Below are positions 16,094-24,399 of a stretch of DNA of 51,113 nt, piece after piece. This stretch comes from Caproicibacter fermentans. GTDB taxonomy: Bacteria; Bacillota; Clostridia; Oscillospirales; Acutalibacteraceae. Below the pieces are notes generated by a model. That model was given only the letters and a program-made list of their open reading frames with translations. It had not been told where the DNA came from and made no database searches. Numbering within the stretch: position 1 is the stretch's first letter; each line of letters starts with the position of its first letter. Location: assembly GCF_009746625.1 (NCBI RefSeq), contig NZ_VWXL01000002.1, forward strand, positions 1 through 51,113, written 5' to 3'. The position numbers were made by a program, and so were the translations under genes.

Positions 16094-17191
16094 ATGGCGC
16101 AGTATACATACGAACAGCTGGAAGCCAAATACAACGGCTGGCGGGCCCCGACCGCTAAGGTTTCCATGAACGGGAGTCCGCTTTCCGCCGCAGCCTGGCG
16201 GATCGAATCGGTGGAGTGCGTCACGGGGACCGAGCTTTCCGCCGGAATCTGTTCCGTGACGCTCGGCGGAGTTTACGACCGCAAAAACTCACGGTTCCTG
16301 TGCGAAGACGAATGGCCCCTCGGCTCCATCGTGGAAGTGGAACTCGGCTACATTGTAACCGAATCGGTTTTCAAGGGTTACCTTTACCGGCTGGAATACG
16401 AGCTTGGAGAAGAAGACCCGCCGCGGATGATCCTGCTGTGTATGGATGTCAAAGGGGCCATGATGGGAAACGGCCGACTTGGTTTAACGGGGGGGCTGAC
16501 CTACCGGCAGGCGATCCGGAGCTTTTTTTCAGGAGAAAACGCCCGCGGCTACAATGTGCTCTGCGGTTCCCCGGAAACGGACGGCCTTCCTGAACTGGAC
16601 AATCCTATCCCGTTTTCTCCGGCGCAGACGGACGATTACCGCTTTCTGTGCGGCACGGCCCAAAGGTTCGGTCTGGAGTTCTTCGTCTGCAAGGGAAAGC
16701 TGCTCTTACGAAAAAAGCCCGACTCCGCCCCGGTTCTTCTGGAGCTTTCTTCCGACCGGGGAATCAAACGGTTCCACGCCGCCCTGAGTTCCGCCGGATA
16801 TATCAAATCGGTTACGGTACGGGGCGGCTCCGACGACGAAAGGGACGGCGAGAAAAAACGCGCGCTGGGCAAGGCGGAGAACACGCAGTCGATTGCTGCG
16901 GAGAGCAGCGACGCCGGCCGCCTGATCGGGCAGCGTTCCGCGGAGTTTTTTTCCTCTGCCGGCGATGACAAAGCGGCGCAGGAACTGGCCGAGGCGCAAA
17001 TGAGGCGAAGGCGTGAAATGGCAAGCGAAATATCCGTCCGTTTGACCGGCCTGCCCGAACTTCTGCCGGGTTTTTCCGTCAGCCTGACCCGGTTCAGCCC
17101 AAAACTGGACGGGAACCTGTATCTGACCTCGGTGATTCATCGTATGGACGAAACGCAGTTCACGACAACGATTACGGGAAGGATGGAATAA
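16094..17191 (+). CDS. Baseplate hub protein (gpD / gp27-like)
   Basis: The 365-residue product resembles phage late-control protein D and the N-terminal gp27-like half of VgrG. Recognisable blocks are ECVTGTELSAGICSVTLGG, FKGYLYRLEYELGEEDPP, the DYRFLCGTAQRFGLEFFVCKGKLLLRK stretch (about 180-215), and the C-terminal RMDETQFTTTITGRME. In Photorhabdus Pvc8 hub and spike are one protein; here they are two consecutive genes three bases apart, like gpD and gpV of P2. It should form the trimeric hub joining tube and spike. Confidence 0.85.
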   Translation: MAQYTYEQLEAKYNGWRAPTAKVSMNGSPLSAAAWRIESVECVTGTELSAGICSVTLGGVYDRKNSRFLCEDEWPLGSIVEVELGYIVTESVFKGYLYRLEYELGEEDPPRMILLCMDVKGAMMGNGRLGLTGGLTYRQAIRSFFSGENARGYNVLCGSPETDGLPELDNPIPFSPAQTDDYRFLCGTAQRFGLEFFVCKGKLLLRKKPDSAPVLLELSSDRGIKRFHAALSSAGYIKSVTVRGGSDDERDGEKKRALGKAENTQSIAAESSDAGRLIGQRSAEFFSSAGDDKAAQELAEAQMRRRREMASEISVRLTGLPELLPGFSVSLTRFSPKLDGNLYLTSVIHRMDETQFTTTITGRME

Positions 17192-17193
17192 AA

Positions 17194-17931
17194 ATGGACC
17201 CGTTTGCTCCGGAAAGCGAAAAAATTTACGAATTTTTGCCGGCGACCGTTCTGGCGAACAATGACGAAGACCATAAGGGGCTGCTCAAGGTGGAACTCAT
17301 TTGCGAGGGAACCGGCAGGGCCGTTCTGGACGGGGTTAAAGTCGTCGTTCCGTTTTCGGGCGACGCTTACGGGATCTGCGCGCTGCCGGAAATCGGCGAA
17401 CAGGTGGTGGTCGGCTTTCTGAACGGTTCCTTCGACAGGCCTTTCGTGCTGGGAAGCCTCTGTACGGTAAAGGACCGCATGCTTTCAGATTCGTATCACG
17501 AAACCAACGCGTACAAGCGGATCGTAACCGCCGGAGGAAACTTAATTGAAATCTCCGACGAAAAGGGCGAAGAGAGCATTTCGGTAAAAACGCCGAAAAA
17601 AATCTCGATGATCTTTTCGGAGAAGGATGGAACCGCCGCAATTTCAGCGGGTGAAAATCAGGTAAAAATCAGCGACGCGGACGGTACGGCGGAAATCAGT
17701 GCAAAAGAAAAGATTTTACTGAAAACCGGCGGTTCGTCCGTGATGATGGGTTCGGATGGAGGAATTACCGTAAACGGTGAGAATCTGCAGTGGAAGGCAA
17801 GCGCCATTTCGGCTAAAAGCAGCGGGGAACTGACGGTTCAGGGGACGAAAACGTCGCTTTCCGGTTCCATGGTGGAAATCAGTTCGCAGGGAATTATGAC
17901 CATCAAGGGCAGCATAACCAAGATCAATTAA
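17194..17931 (+). CDS. Spike protein with OB-fold and beta-helix (gpV / VgrG C-terminal-like)
   Basis: The 245-residue product has an N-terminal OB domain (residues about 10-100) with VKVVVPFSGDAYGICALPEIGEQVVVGFLNGSFDRPFVLG features typical of phage baseplate protein V and gp5. The remaining 130 residues are short repeats (ISDEKGEESISVKTPKK, then KISDADGTAEISAKEK and GSSVMMGSDGGITVNGE) that would build a triple-stranded beta-helix needle. The PAAR-like DUF4280 protein encoded at 11265 is the likely tip. Start and stop are packed tightly with hub and gp25 genes. Confidence 0.85.
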   Translation: MDPFAPESEKIYEFLPATVLANNDEDHKGLLKVELICEGTGRAVLDGVKVVVPFSGDAYGICALPEIGEQVVVGFLNGSFDRPFVLGSLCTVKDRMLSDSYHETNAYKRIVTAGGNLIEISDEKGEESISVKTPKKISMIFSEKDGTAAISAGENQVKISDADGTAEISAKEKILLKTGGSSVMMGSDGGITVNGENLQWKASAISAKSSGELTVQGTKTSLSGSMVEISSQGIMTIKGSITKIN

Positions 17932-17949
17932 TCGGTGAAAGGCATTTCT

Positions 17950-18348
17950 ATGGAGAATGGATTTTTAGGCAGAGGCTTCCCGTTTCCGCTTCGAATAGCC
18001 GACGGGGAAATCGAGCCGGAAAATGGGGAAGCAAAGATCAGGCAGGCAATCTATGTGATTCTGATGACGCGTCAGGGGGAGCGGCCGATGCTACCGGAAT
18101 TCGGAAGCCGCCTGTGGGATTATGTGTTCGATCTGCCCGGCGAAACCTGCCGCCATCTACTTTGCAGCGAGATCGTCCAGGCAGTCTGCCGCTGGGAGCA
18201 TCGGGTGGATCATGTGAGCGCGGCTGTCGACGATTCTGAGCTTTCGAGGGGAAAGGTTATTCTCACGGTTTCCTATACCGTACGCGCCACCAACCGTCCG
18301 GACAATCTCGTCTTTCCATTTTATCTGGAAGAGGGGGGTGGAAGATGA
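17950..18348 (+). CDS. gp25/GPW-like baseplate wedge protein
   Basis: This predicted protein has 132 residues. ATG at 17950 is preferred over GTG at 17935 since GAAAGG sits eight bases before it. GPW/gp25 signatures are GFLGRGFPFPLRI at the start, then IRQAIYVILMTRQGERPMLPEFGSRLWDYVFD, containing the conserved GER and EFGS blocks. This protein (Pvc9-like) forms part of the baseplate core and triggers sheath contraction. It overlaps the next gene by 4 bases. Confidence 0.9.
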   Translation: MENGFLGRGFPFPLRIADGEIEPENGEAKIRQAIYVILMTRQGERPMLPEFGSRLWDYVFDLPGETCRHLLCSEIVQAVCRWEHRVDHVSAAVDDSELSRGKVILTVSYTVRATNRPDNLVFPFYLEEGGGR

Positions 18349-21140
18349 AAGAGAAGGGGGAAATGCCTCTTATCGTTTCAGAATCGCGTGAAGAGCTTTT
18401 GGCCGAAGTGAAAAAATCCGCCGGGGATTCGGGGATCACGTTTTCCGACCCAAAGGGCCTCGCCAATACGCTTTTTACGCTTTATTCGTATTTTTGGTCA
18501 GAAACGGCGGAACGCCTGAACCGGACCCCGGAAAAGCACCGCATCGCCTTTCTGAATTGTCTTCAGGCCGCTCATTTTCCCGCGCAGGTGGCCAATACTT
18601 TTGTCGTTTTTCAGGTGGTGAAAGGATATGGCTGCCCAGTCAAAATTCCGGAAGGGACCGTGCTGACCGCTGTGCCCGAGGACGGCGGGGAATCGGTAGG
18701 ATTCCGAACCAAATGGAATTTCTGGGTTGTGCCGTCGTCGATCCGGGATATCCTTTGGGCTGATTGTGCTGCCGATACGGCTTGCCGCGTGTATTCGGAC
18801 GTGCGGGACCCGTCGCCCGAAGCGTTCGAGCCATGGTGCGGGGCAAAACCGGACGGGCGCCACCGGTTCGACATGGCCTTTCGCAACGTATTGGGCGGCG
18901 AAGGGGAAAATCTGGACGTCGCTCTTTCTATGAATGTCCGCCTGCGAGATCCACCTTTGCCCGCCGGGGCGCTCGCCGACCCTGTGCGGTTCCGCTGGAG
19001 CCTGACGGATTGGTCCCCGGAGCCGGACGGCGCTTTGGGGAAATCCGTGCGCGTGATACCGAAAGAAAACGGCGGACTGATCCTTTCCGCGGATGGGTTC
19101 CGCAGCAAAGAGCCGCTGGCCTGCTTAAGTCTGGAGCTGCTGGACGGAGCCGCCCGCGATTTGTCCTTTGAACAGATCGAGATATGCGCGGAAAAGAGCG
19201 GACTGAGCCCGGACGCCGTGGTGATGGGAGACTGTGAATTGGACGGGAACCGGTTTTATCCGTTCCGGCCGATTCTTCATCCGTTCGAAGAATGCGGCGT
19301 GTTCTGCGGCGAGGCGCTTTCCAAACACGGCGCGGAAATCACCCTGAGTTTCCGGCTGTCCGTTGAAACGACGGAGGAGCACCCGCAGCGGAGGGAAGAA
19401 ACGGTCAACTACAAATGGATCATGCGTAAGCCCTTACCGAAGCCGAAAGAAGAAATCCAGGAAGCTTTCGCATCCTCGGTGAAATGGGAGTACTGGAACG
19501 GAAAATCCTTCCGCGCCGTATCCGGGAAATGCGGGCCGGCGGACGACTTTTCAAAAGACGGGGAGCTGCGGCTCGTTTTCGACTGCCCGGATGATATCAG
19601 CTTGGGGGAGTATGGAGGCAGGAAGGGATATTTCCTGCGCCTGAGCTGCGGGGAATGCAGGGAGCTGTATCGGCTGCCGCGCCGCGTCCATACGCCGTGT
19701 ATTCAGAACGCGCGGTTTTCTTATCGCTTTTTAAGCCCGCTGCGTCCGGAACGTTTTCGCACCGTTAATTTCGGCGACCGGGCCGAGCTGCCCGCGGATT
19801 TTCCGGTTCGGCCTTTTTCCGCGCCGCCCTGCCGGTCGAAATCCCTGTTCCTCGGACTGGACTGGCTTTCCGGCAATCTTCGTGTTCAGATGTGCGCGGC
19901 ATTGGACGAGCCGCAGGAGGCGGACGAAAAGCTGACGATGGAAATCCTCGGCGAAACCGGATGGGTCAAAATGGCCGTCGACGACGAAACGGGCGGACTG
20001 CGGCGCAGCGGGCTGATTTCTTTCCTTACCCCTCCATCGGTTCAAAAAAGATCTCTGTTCGGCGCGGAGCGATACTGGATCCGGATGACTCCACCGGCGA
20101 ATTCCGAGGGGCTGAAGATCAAAGGATTTTATCTGAACGCACAACGGGTCGAAAACAGGGTCCGGCACCGCAGGGGTGTCCCGCTCCAAAACCTGCCGAA
20201 AAGCGGAATTCTTCAGCTCCCCCACGGCAATCTGATCAAAACGTGGGTGTTTGTGAAATCCGCCGACGACGGGAAATGGGAGCTTTGGAAAGAATTCCTG
20301 CCGGGCTGTGAATTCCGGCAGGGCCTGTACAAAATCGACCACAGCAGCGGAAGAATCTATTTTCCTCCGCAGATATTTTATCGGGCTTCGACGCCGGACG
20401 ACGTGATCTTCATCGTTTACGACACGGGAGACGGGAAACGGGCCAACGTCGCAGCTGGTGCAATCAATAAAATGAGGAAGGAAATTCCCTACATTGCATC
20501 CATACGGAATCCATTTCCAGTGCTGGATGGTTACGACAGCGAAAAAGACGAAGAACTGGCGTCCCGCGCTGAAAATCTGCTTTACACCCACGGCCATGCG
20601 GTTACGGAGAAGGATTACGAGCTTATGGCCCTCGACCTTTGCCCTGAAATATACCGGGCGCGCTGCATCGGCGGAACGCCGGTCCGGCTGGCGGTACTGC
20701 TGGATGTTCCGGACAGCCGTGTCGTTTTTCCGAGAATCTGCCGCACGCTGCTCCCTTTTTTTAGAGCCTGCGGAGCTGCGCGGACGGCCGGAACGCAAAT
20801 CGAAATTTTGCGGGCTGTTTCGGTACCGATGGGGTGCAGCCTGAACGTTCGCGCAAAGGATCAGCCGATCGGCGAAGAAATTGAAACGCTGGAAGAAAAG
20901 CTTACCGCCTTTTTCGATCCAATCGGCGGCGGCTTGCGCGGCGACGGCTGGGAAATCGGACGTCTTCCGACCTTCGACCAGATCCTGTCGTTTCTGGAGG
21001 AAGGTTTCCCTAGGCTGCAGATTTCGGACCTGTCGGCGGCCGTTTTAAAAAACGGCCGTACCACCGATCTTCAAGAAATCACGCCGGGTCCGTTTGACGT
21101 TCCCGGCCCCGTCAAAATAAAGGTGGAGATTTCAGCATGA
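18345..21140 (+). CDS. Large baseplate protein (Pvc11/Cis11, gpJ-like)
   Basis: The 931-residue product is the largest of the locus. N-terminal features (SAGDSGITFSDPKGLANTLFTLYSYFWSETAERLNR after residue 25) and the long beta-rich middle fit the eCIS 'putative baseplate assembly protein' family. The gpJ-like wedge features are in the C-terminal third: NAGAINKMRKEIPYIASIRNP-like and EEL-ASRAENLLYTHGHAVTEKDYELMALD. It would form the wedge arms together with the following protein and gp25. Overlaps of ATGA at both ends show tight translational coupling. Confidence 0.8.
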   Translation: MKEKGEMPLIVSESREELLAEVKKSAGDSGITFSDPKGLANTLFTLYSYFWSETAERLNRTPEKHRIAFLNCLQAAHFPAQVANTFVVFQVVKGYGCPVKIPEGTVLTAVPEDGGESVGFRTKWNFWVVPSSIRDILWADCAADTACRVYSDVRDPSPEAFEPWCGAKPDGRHRFDMAFRNVLGGEGENLDVALSMNVRLRDPPLPAGALADPVRFRWSLTDWSPEPDGALGKSVRVIPKENGGLILSADGFRSKEPLACLSLELLDGAARDLSFEQIEICAEKSGLSPDAVVMGDCELDGNRFYPFRPILHPFEECGVFCGEALSKHGAEITLSFRLSVETTEEHPQRREETVNYKWIMRKPLPKPKEEIQEAFASSVKWEYWNGKSFRAVSGKCGPADDFSKDGELRLVFDCPDDISLGEYGGRKGYFLRLSCGECRELYRLPRRVHTPCIQNARFSYRFLSPLRPERFRTVNFGDRAELPADFPVRPFSAPPCRSKSLFLGLDWLSGNLRVQMCAALDEPQEADEKLTMEILGETGWVKMAVDDETGGLRRSGLISFLTPPSVQKRSLFGAERYWIRMTPPANSEGLKIKGFYLNAQRVENRVRHRRGVPLQNLPKSGILQLPHGNLIKTWVFVKSADDGKWELWKEFLPGCEFRQGLYKIDHSSGRIYFPPQIFYRASTPDDVIFIVYDTGDGKRANVAAGAINKMRKEIPYIASIRNPFPVLDGYDSEKDEELASRAENLLYTHGHAVTEKDYELMALDLCPEIYRARCIGGTPVRLAVLLDVPDSRVVFPRICRTLLPFFRACGAARTAGTQIEILRAVSVPMGCSLNVRAKDQPIGEEIETLEEKLTAFFDPIGGGLRGDGWEIGRLPTFDQILSFLEEGFPRLQISDLSAAVLKNGRTTDLQEITPGPFDVPGPVKIKVEISA

Positions 21141-21919
21141 TGGAACTTCCTGTTTTGGATGATAAAAAATACCGCAGGCTTTTTGAGGAGGCCGTCGCCC
21201 GAATTCCTCTCCTGACGGACAAGTGGACGGATTTCAATCCGCAGGACACCGGAATCATGCTTTTAGAGCTGCTGGCCGCAATGACGGAAATTCAGATCTA
21301 TTATCTTGATCAGACCGGAGACCGCTTTCTGAACGCCTACTTCAATTTAGTCGCCCCGGGCACCAAAGGAAAACCGGTTCCGCAGCGCAGTGCGGAATTT
21401 GTGCGGGAATTCCAGCAGGTAAAAAGCGCAGTGACTTTCCGGGATTATGAAATGCTGGCCCTGAGTTCTTCGCCGCGGCCCGAAAAGGCACGCGCGGAAC
21501 AGACCGGCGGCATGCTGCGCCTGACCGTCTTTCGGAAAGGACGACTGACATCGGAAGAACTCGGCCGGATCTATCAGGAAATCAAGCCTCACTGCCTTCT
21601 GACGACGCGCCTGGAAATCCGGCAGGCGCTGTTGGCGCCATTAAATGTTTCCTGCATGGTTCGGCTTGACGCTGACACGGGGCGTTCACAAGCCTGCCGG
21701 GCAAAAATAATAGACATTTTCACCGGTGCCGCCGAGAGAAAAAGGATCGGCGAACGCCCGGACACCGGCGGAATCCGCATGGAAATACTGTCCGTTCCGG
21801 CGGTCAGGGAAATTGAACGCCTGTCGATTCAATACAAAGGAACGGATCTGGATAAAATCAGGGAAACAAAGAATCTTTGTTTTGAAATCGAATCGATAAG
21901 GCTTGAGCTTTTTACTTAA
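21137..21919 (+). CDS. Short second baseplate wedge protein (Pvc12/gpJ-like)
   Basis: The 260-residue product starts MMELPVLDDKKYRRLFEEAVARIPLLTDKWTDFN and includes DTGIMLLELLAAMTEIQIYYLDQ, the typical N-terminus of baseplate J/Pvc12 proteins. The middle contains a second J-type element (FREFQQVKSAVTFRDYEMLALSS). It is far shorter than usual Pvc12 proteins (commonly several hundred residues or more), as if only the N-terminal and core parts are retained. It overlaps the previous gene by 4 bases and probably dimerises with it in the wedge. Confidence 0.75.
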   Translation: MMELPVLDDKKYRRLFEEAVARIPLLTDKWTDFNPQDTGIMLLELLAAMTEIQIYYLDQTGDRFLNAYFNLVAPGTKGKPVPQRSAEFVREFQQVKSAVTFRDYEMLALSSSPRPEKARAEQTGGMLRLTVFRKGRLTSEELGRIYQEIKPHCLLTTRLEIRQALLAPLNVSCMVRLDADTGRSQACRAKIIDIFTGAAERKRIGERPDTGGIRMEILSVPAVREIERLSIQYKGTDLDKIRETKNLCFEIESIRLELFT

Positions 21920-21934
21920 CGGAGGACAATCGGT

Positions 21935-22543
21935 ATGTACAATATAGAAGAACGTCCTTTTTTTGACCATCTGCCGGATCTTTACAAGGACGATCCGCTG
22001 CTGGACCGCCTAACGGCTGTTTTTGAGGAGCCTTATCTGAAGCTGGAGAAAATCATTGACCGACTTCCGGAAATGCTGTACGACCCGGATCAAACACCGG
22101 AGCCGTTTCTGAATTTTGTGGGAGAGCTCGTCGGACTTCGAAATGGATACGGTCAGTTTTCCCCGGAACAAATGCGGGAATTGATTCCCGTTGCGTGCTG
22201 GCTCCAGGGCTGGAAGGGAACCCGGACAGCCATGGAGAAGCTTTTGCGAATTTATTTGAAGAATTTTTGCGGAGATCCCGTTCCCTTTCGAATCGTTGAA
22301 TATGAAAACTGGAACGGCGATCATTCCAAAGAAGTTTTGGTTCGTTATTCCGGTCTGTACGGCGGCGAGCATGACGTAACCGTATTGTTTTTGCCCGAAC
22401 CGGCTTTGCAGTCCGCGGAAGTACAAAACCGCCTGATTATGCTGCTGAAAGACTATACACCTGCCGCTGCCCGCTTAAACGCGGTATTTATCGAAACGAA
22501 AATGGCGCTGGACACTTCTTATCTTGGATATAACGTTCTTTAA
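21935..22543 (+). CDS. Tail protein I-like baseplate/fibre-connecting protein
   Basis: The 202-residue product has the tail protein I pattern: LPDLYKDDPLLDRLTAVFEEPYL, an FLNFVGELVGL block, LIPVACWLQGWKGTRTAMEKLLRIYL, and a compact C-terminal domain. GGAGG precedes the ATG. In phages gpI lies at the baseplate edge and connects fibres. Here it is the last recognisable CIS gene, and no fibre gene follows within 340 bases, so receptor binding must be encoded elsewhere or be dispensable. Confidence 0.75.
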   Translation: MYNIEERPFFDHLPDLYKDDPLLDRLTAVFEEPYLKLEKIIDRLPEMLYDPDQTPEPFLNFVGELVGLRNGYGQFSPEQMRELIPVACWLQGWKGTRTAMEKLLRIYLKNFCGDPVPFRIVEYENWNGDHSKEVLVRYSGLYGGEHDVTVLFLPEPALQSAEVQNRLIMLLKDYTPAAARLNAVFIETKMALDTSYLGYNVL

Positions 22544-22815
22544 ATTTGATTCTCAATGCGATACCGGACCGTAGAGCGTGGATGAGTTCAGTGTATAGCC
22601 GCAGCTGAGAACGAATACCTCTTCGACCAAAAAGATAAAATCCGCGTTTCCCGGCCGACTTCGCTATTTTCCATGAATAATAGGAAATGATTTTTAGGAA
22701 AAGGATTAAGAGGAAAAGAAAAGCAACGTGAGCGGAAATTACGATCAGTCAAAAAATCGATTCCTTTATTGTTCTGTGATGGGAGGTTTACGGATTGCTC
22801 CATTCGAGCAAGGGA
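22544..22815. other. Spacer after the CIS operon
   Basis: No gene or clear intrinsic terminator is visible directly after the operon. The only recognisable content is the decayed surface-protein 5' end at 22710-22778, described separately. The rest appears to be unconstrained sequence. Confidence 0.5.
22710..22778 (+). pseudogene. Decayed 5' end of a third surface-protein gene
   Basis: The stretch GAGGAAAAGAAAAGCAACGT and the bases after it align with the ribosome binding site and signal-peptide start of the gene at 1399-1467 (GAGGAGAGAAGAGCAACATG). Matching continues through AGCGGAAATTACGATCAGTC against AGCAGAAATACGGTCGGTC and TTGTTCTGTG against TACTGTGTTTTG. Small insertions break the frame and no open reading frame follows. 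By eye about three quarters of the bases agree. It is a vestige of a paralogue on the other side of the CIS locus. Confidence 0.6.
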
Positions 22816-22868
22816 TTGCAAAAGGGGAAAAAATTTATTATAATATATAAAATACTTTTGCAAAAGTA
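22816..22868 (+). promoter_or_regulatory. Promoter and palindromic operator of the first ROK regulator
   Basis: TTGCAA (22816-22821) and TATAAT (22839-22844) are spaced by 17 bases. Just downstream, at the expected transcription start, lies the perfect 16-base palindrome TACTTTTGCAAAAGTA (22853-22868). A repressor binding there would block initiation, so autorepression by the ROK protein is likely. Confidence 0.7.
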
Positions 22869-22889
22869 ACTTAAATATGGAGAACAGCT

Positions 22890-24026
22890 ATGAAGGAATT
22901 AAAAGTACCTGTAACCGAAAGGCGCAGGCTGACCAGAAACAGTATTTACAGTTTCATCTATGAATCCGAGTCCCCTCCGTCAAAGCATGAAATCGCGCAA
23001 AAACTCGGGCTGAGTCTGCCGACCGTGCACCAGAATATCACGGAACTGTTAAACGCCGGACTCATTCAGGTCGGAAAGGTGCAGAAATCGACGGGCGGCA
23101 GGAGAGCAATCGGCTATTCCATCGTCAGCGATATCAAATTTGCAGTGGGTATCTCCATTACAGCGGATAAAGTGCATTTTCTGGCCTCCGATCTGAAGCA
23201 AAGCGAACTTGCCTATAAACAAATTGCGATCGGTTCCCTGAAAATGAATGAAATTGGAGCGCGGGTCGCAGGGGATTTGGAGACCTTTCTGAACGAGAAC
23301 AGGCTGGACCGCAGCCGGATGTTGGGCGTAGGCATTACGCTTCCGGCTGTTTTGGACGAAGAAAAGGACGAGGTAAAGCTGTCGCCCACCATGCAGATGC
23401 GGAATATCAGCCTGAGCACCATCCGGGAGCCGATCCCCTACACCACCTATATTGAAAATGACGGGACCAGCGGCGGATTTGCGGAGTGGTTCGGGTCGCG
23501 GAACACGGTGGGCAACAATATCGCCTACCTTTATCTGGAGAACGGGGTCGGCGGCGCGGTGTTAATCAACGGTGCGCAGTATTACGGGAAAAACAGAAGA
23601 AGCGGCGAATTCGGCCACATGTGTGTGGAGCCGGGCGGACTGCTGTGCAGCTGCGGAAAACGGGGATGCCTGGAGGCCTACTGCTCCGCCCTTCGCATCA
23701 GCACGAAAATAGGTGTTTCGATTGAGGAGTTTTTCGACGGGCTCAAACAGGGAAACCGGGAATACCGGCTTTTATGGGAAGATCTTTTGGAACATCTGGC
23801 GATCGGGATCAACAATATTCATATGATGCTGGACTGCGACGTCGTTCTGGGCGGATTCCTTTCCCAGTACCTGGAACCGTACCTGCCGGAACTGAAACGC
23901 ATGGTGGAGCAAAAGGATACCTTTGAGGATGGCTCGGAGTATTTACGGCTCGGCCGGTACCCGCGAAAGGCAAATATGATGGGTGTTGCATGGTGCTATA
24001 TCAAGAAATATATCGAAAGTGTCTGA
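22890..24026 (+). CDS. ROK-family transcriptional repressor
   Basis: The 378-residue product has an N-terminal winged helix (residues about 10-65; EIAQKLGLSLPTVHQNITELLNAGLI) followed by the ROK sugar-sensor domain. GEFGHMCVEPGG and the zinc-binding CSCGKRGCLEAYC motif (residues about 248-265) are typical. GGAGA precedes the ATG. ROK regulators (XylR, NagC) release DNA on binding a sugar or sugar phosphate. It sits upstream of a XylFGH-type transporter operon and carries its own operator-like palindrome, so it most likely controls that transporter. The inducer is unknown. Confidence 0.85.
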   Translation: MKELKVPVTERRRLTRNSIYSFIYESESPPSKHEIAQKLGLSLPTVHQNITELLNAGLIQVGKVQKSTGGRRAIGYSIVSDIKFAVGISITADKVHFLASDLKQSELAYKQIAIGSLKMNEIGARVAGDLETFLNENRLDRSRMLGVGITLPAVLDEEKDEVKLSPTMQMRNISLSTIREPIPYTTYIENDGTSGGFAEWFGSRNTVGNNIAYLYLENGVGGAVLINGAQYYGKNRRSGEFGHMCVEPGGLLCSCGKRGCLEAYCSALRISTKIGVSIEEFFDGLKQGNREYRLLWEDLLEHLAIGINNIHMMLDCDVVLGGFLSQYLEPYLPELKRMVEQKDTFEDGSEYLRLGRYPRKANMMGVAWCYIKKYIESV

Positions 24027-24100
24027 CTTGTATTTGTCCCAAATCAGCAAAATAAACATTGGGGATAATGACTAAAAATAGAAAACTGCACAGAAATATA

Positions 24101-24176
24101 TTGACTTTACCGCCTGATTGTTATATGATTTAGACACTTAAATAAATATCATTTATAAAAGTAAGTAAATTACTTT
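24101..24176 (+). promoter_or_regulatory. Promoter and operator-like site of the sugar ABC transporter
   Basis: TTGACT (24101-24106) and TATGAT (24124-24129) are separated by 17 bases. About 30 bases downstream is an inverted repeat AAAGTAA (24158-24164) and TTACTTT (24170-24176). Its half-sites match those in the ROK-linked palindromes at 22853 and 30327 but are arranged with opposite polarity, so binding by the same factor is possible but less certain. Confidence 0.6.
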
Positions 24177-24399
24177 ATTTGGAAAATCCGGTCCGCTCTT
24201 TCACGGAAGGCCGGCGCAGGGCAGGCCCTTAATCCCTTTCATTCTTTTCACTTGATTTTTTCTTCGCCGTTATGTTTATGTTTTTAATCTGACGCGTAAT
24301 AGGAGGGTATCCAGCAGGTTCAGGACTCAGACGAGGTGTTTTGCCTCTTCGGGCTTTTGTAATCAATGAATCAGGAAAAATGTAAGGAGGAAAGTATTG
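24177..24399 (+). other. Long untranslated leader of the sugar transporter operon
   Basis: Roughly 260 bases separate the predicted transcription start from the ATG at 24400. The leader includes a CCGG/CCGGC-rich segment near 24189-24215 and GAGG...CCTC pairing near 24335-24349 followed by a short T-rich run. I recognise no riboswitch class. A catabolite or attenuation role is possible but unproven. Confidence 0.3.

Noticed and set aside
19731-20798. 355-codon frame opposite the large baseplate gene
   Set aside because: Antisense shadow with Arg/Pro-rich composition and no ribosome binding site.
5248-22543. Contractile phage tail genes taken as a prophage or R-type pyocin-like bacteriocin
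   Set aside because: No capsid, portal, terminase, holin, endolysin or phage regulator is present, and DUF4255, DUF4280, LysM adaptor and AAA+ ATPase genes are eCIS marks.
5248-22543. Type VI secretion system
   Set aside because: No TssJ/L/M membrane complex, ClpV or Hcp/TssBC pair; the sheath is a single phage-type protein.
24177-24399. Riboswitch in the sugar operon leader
   Set aside because: No known aptamer signature was recognisable by eye; pairing is weak.
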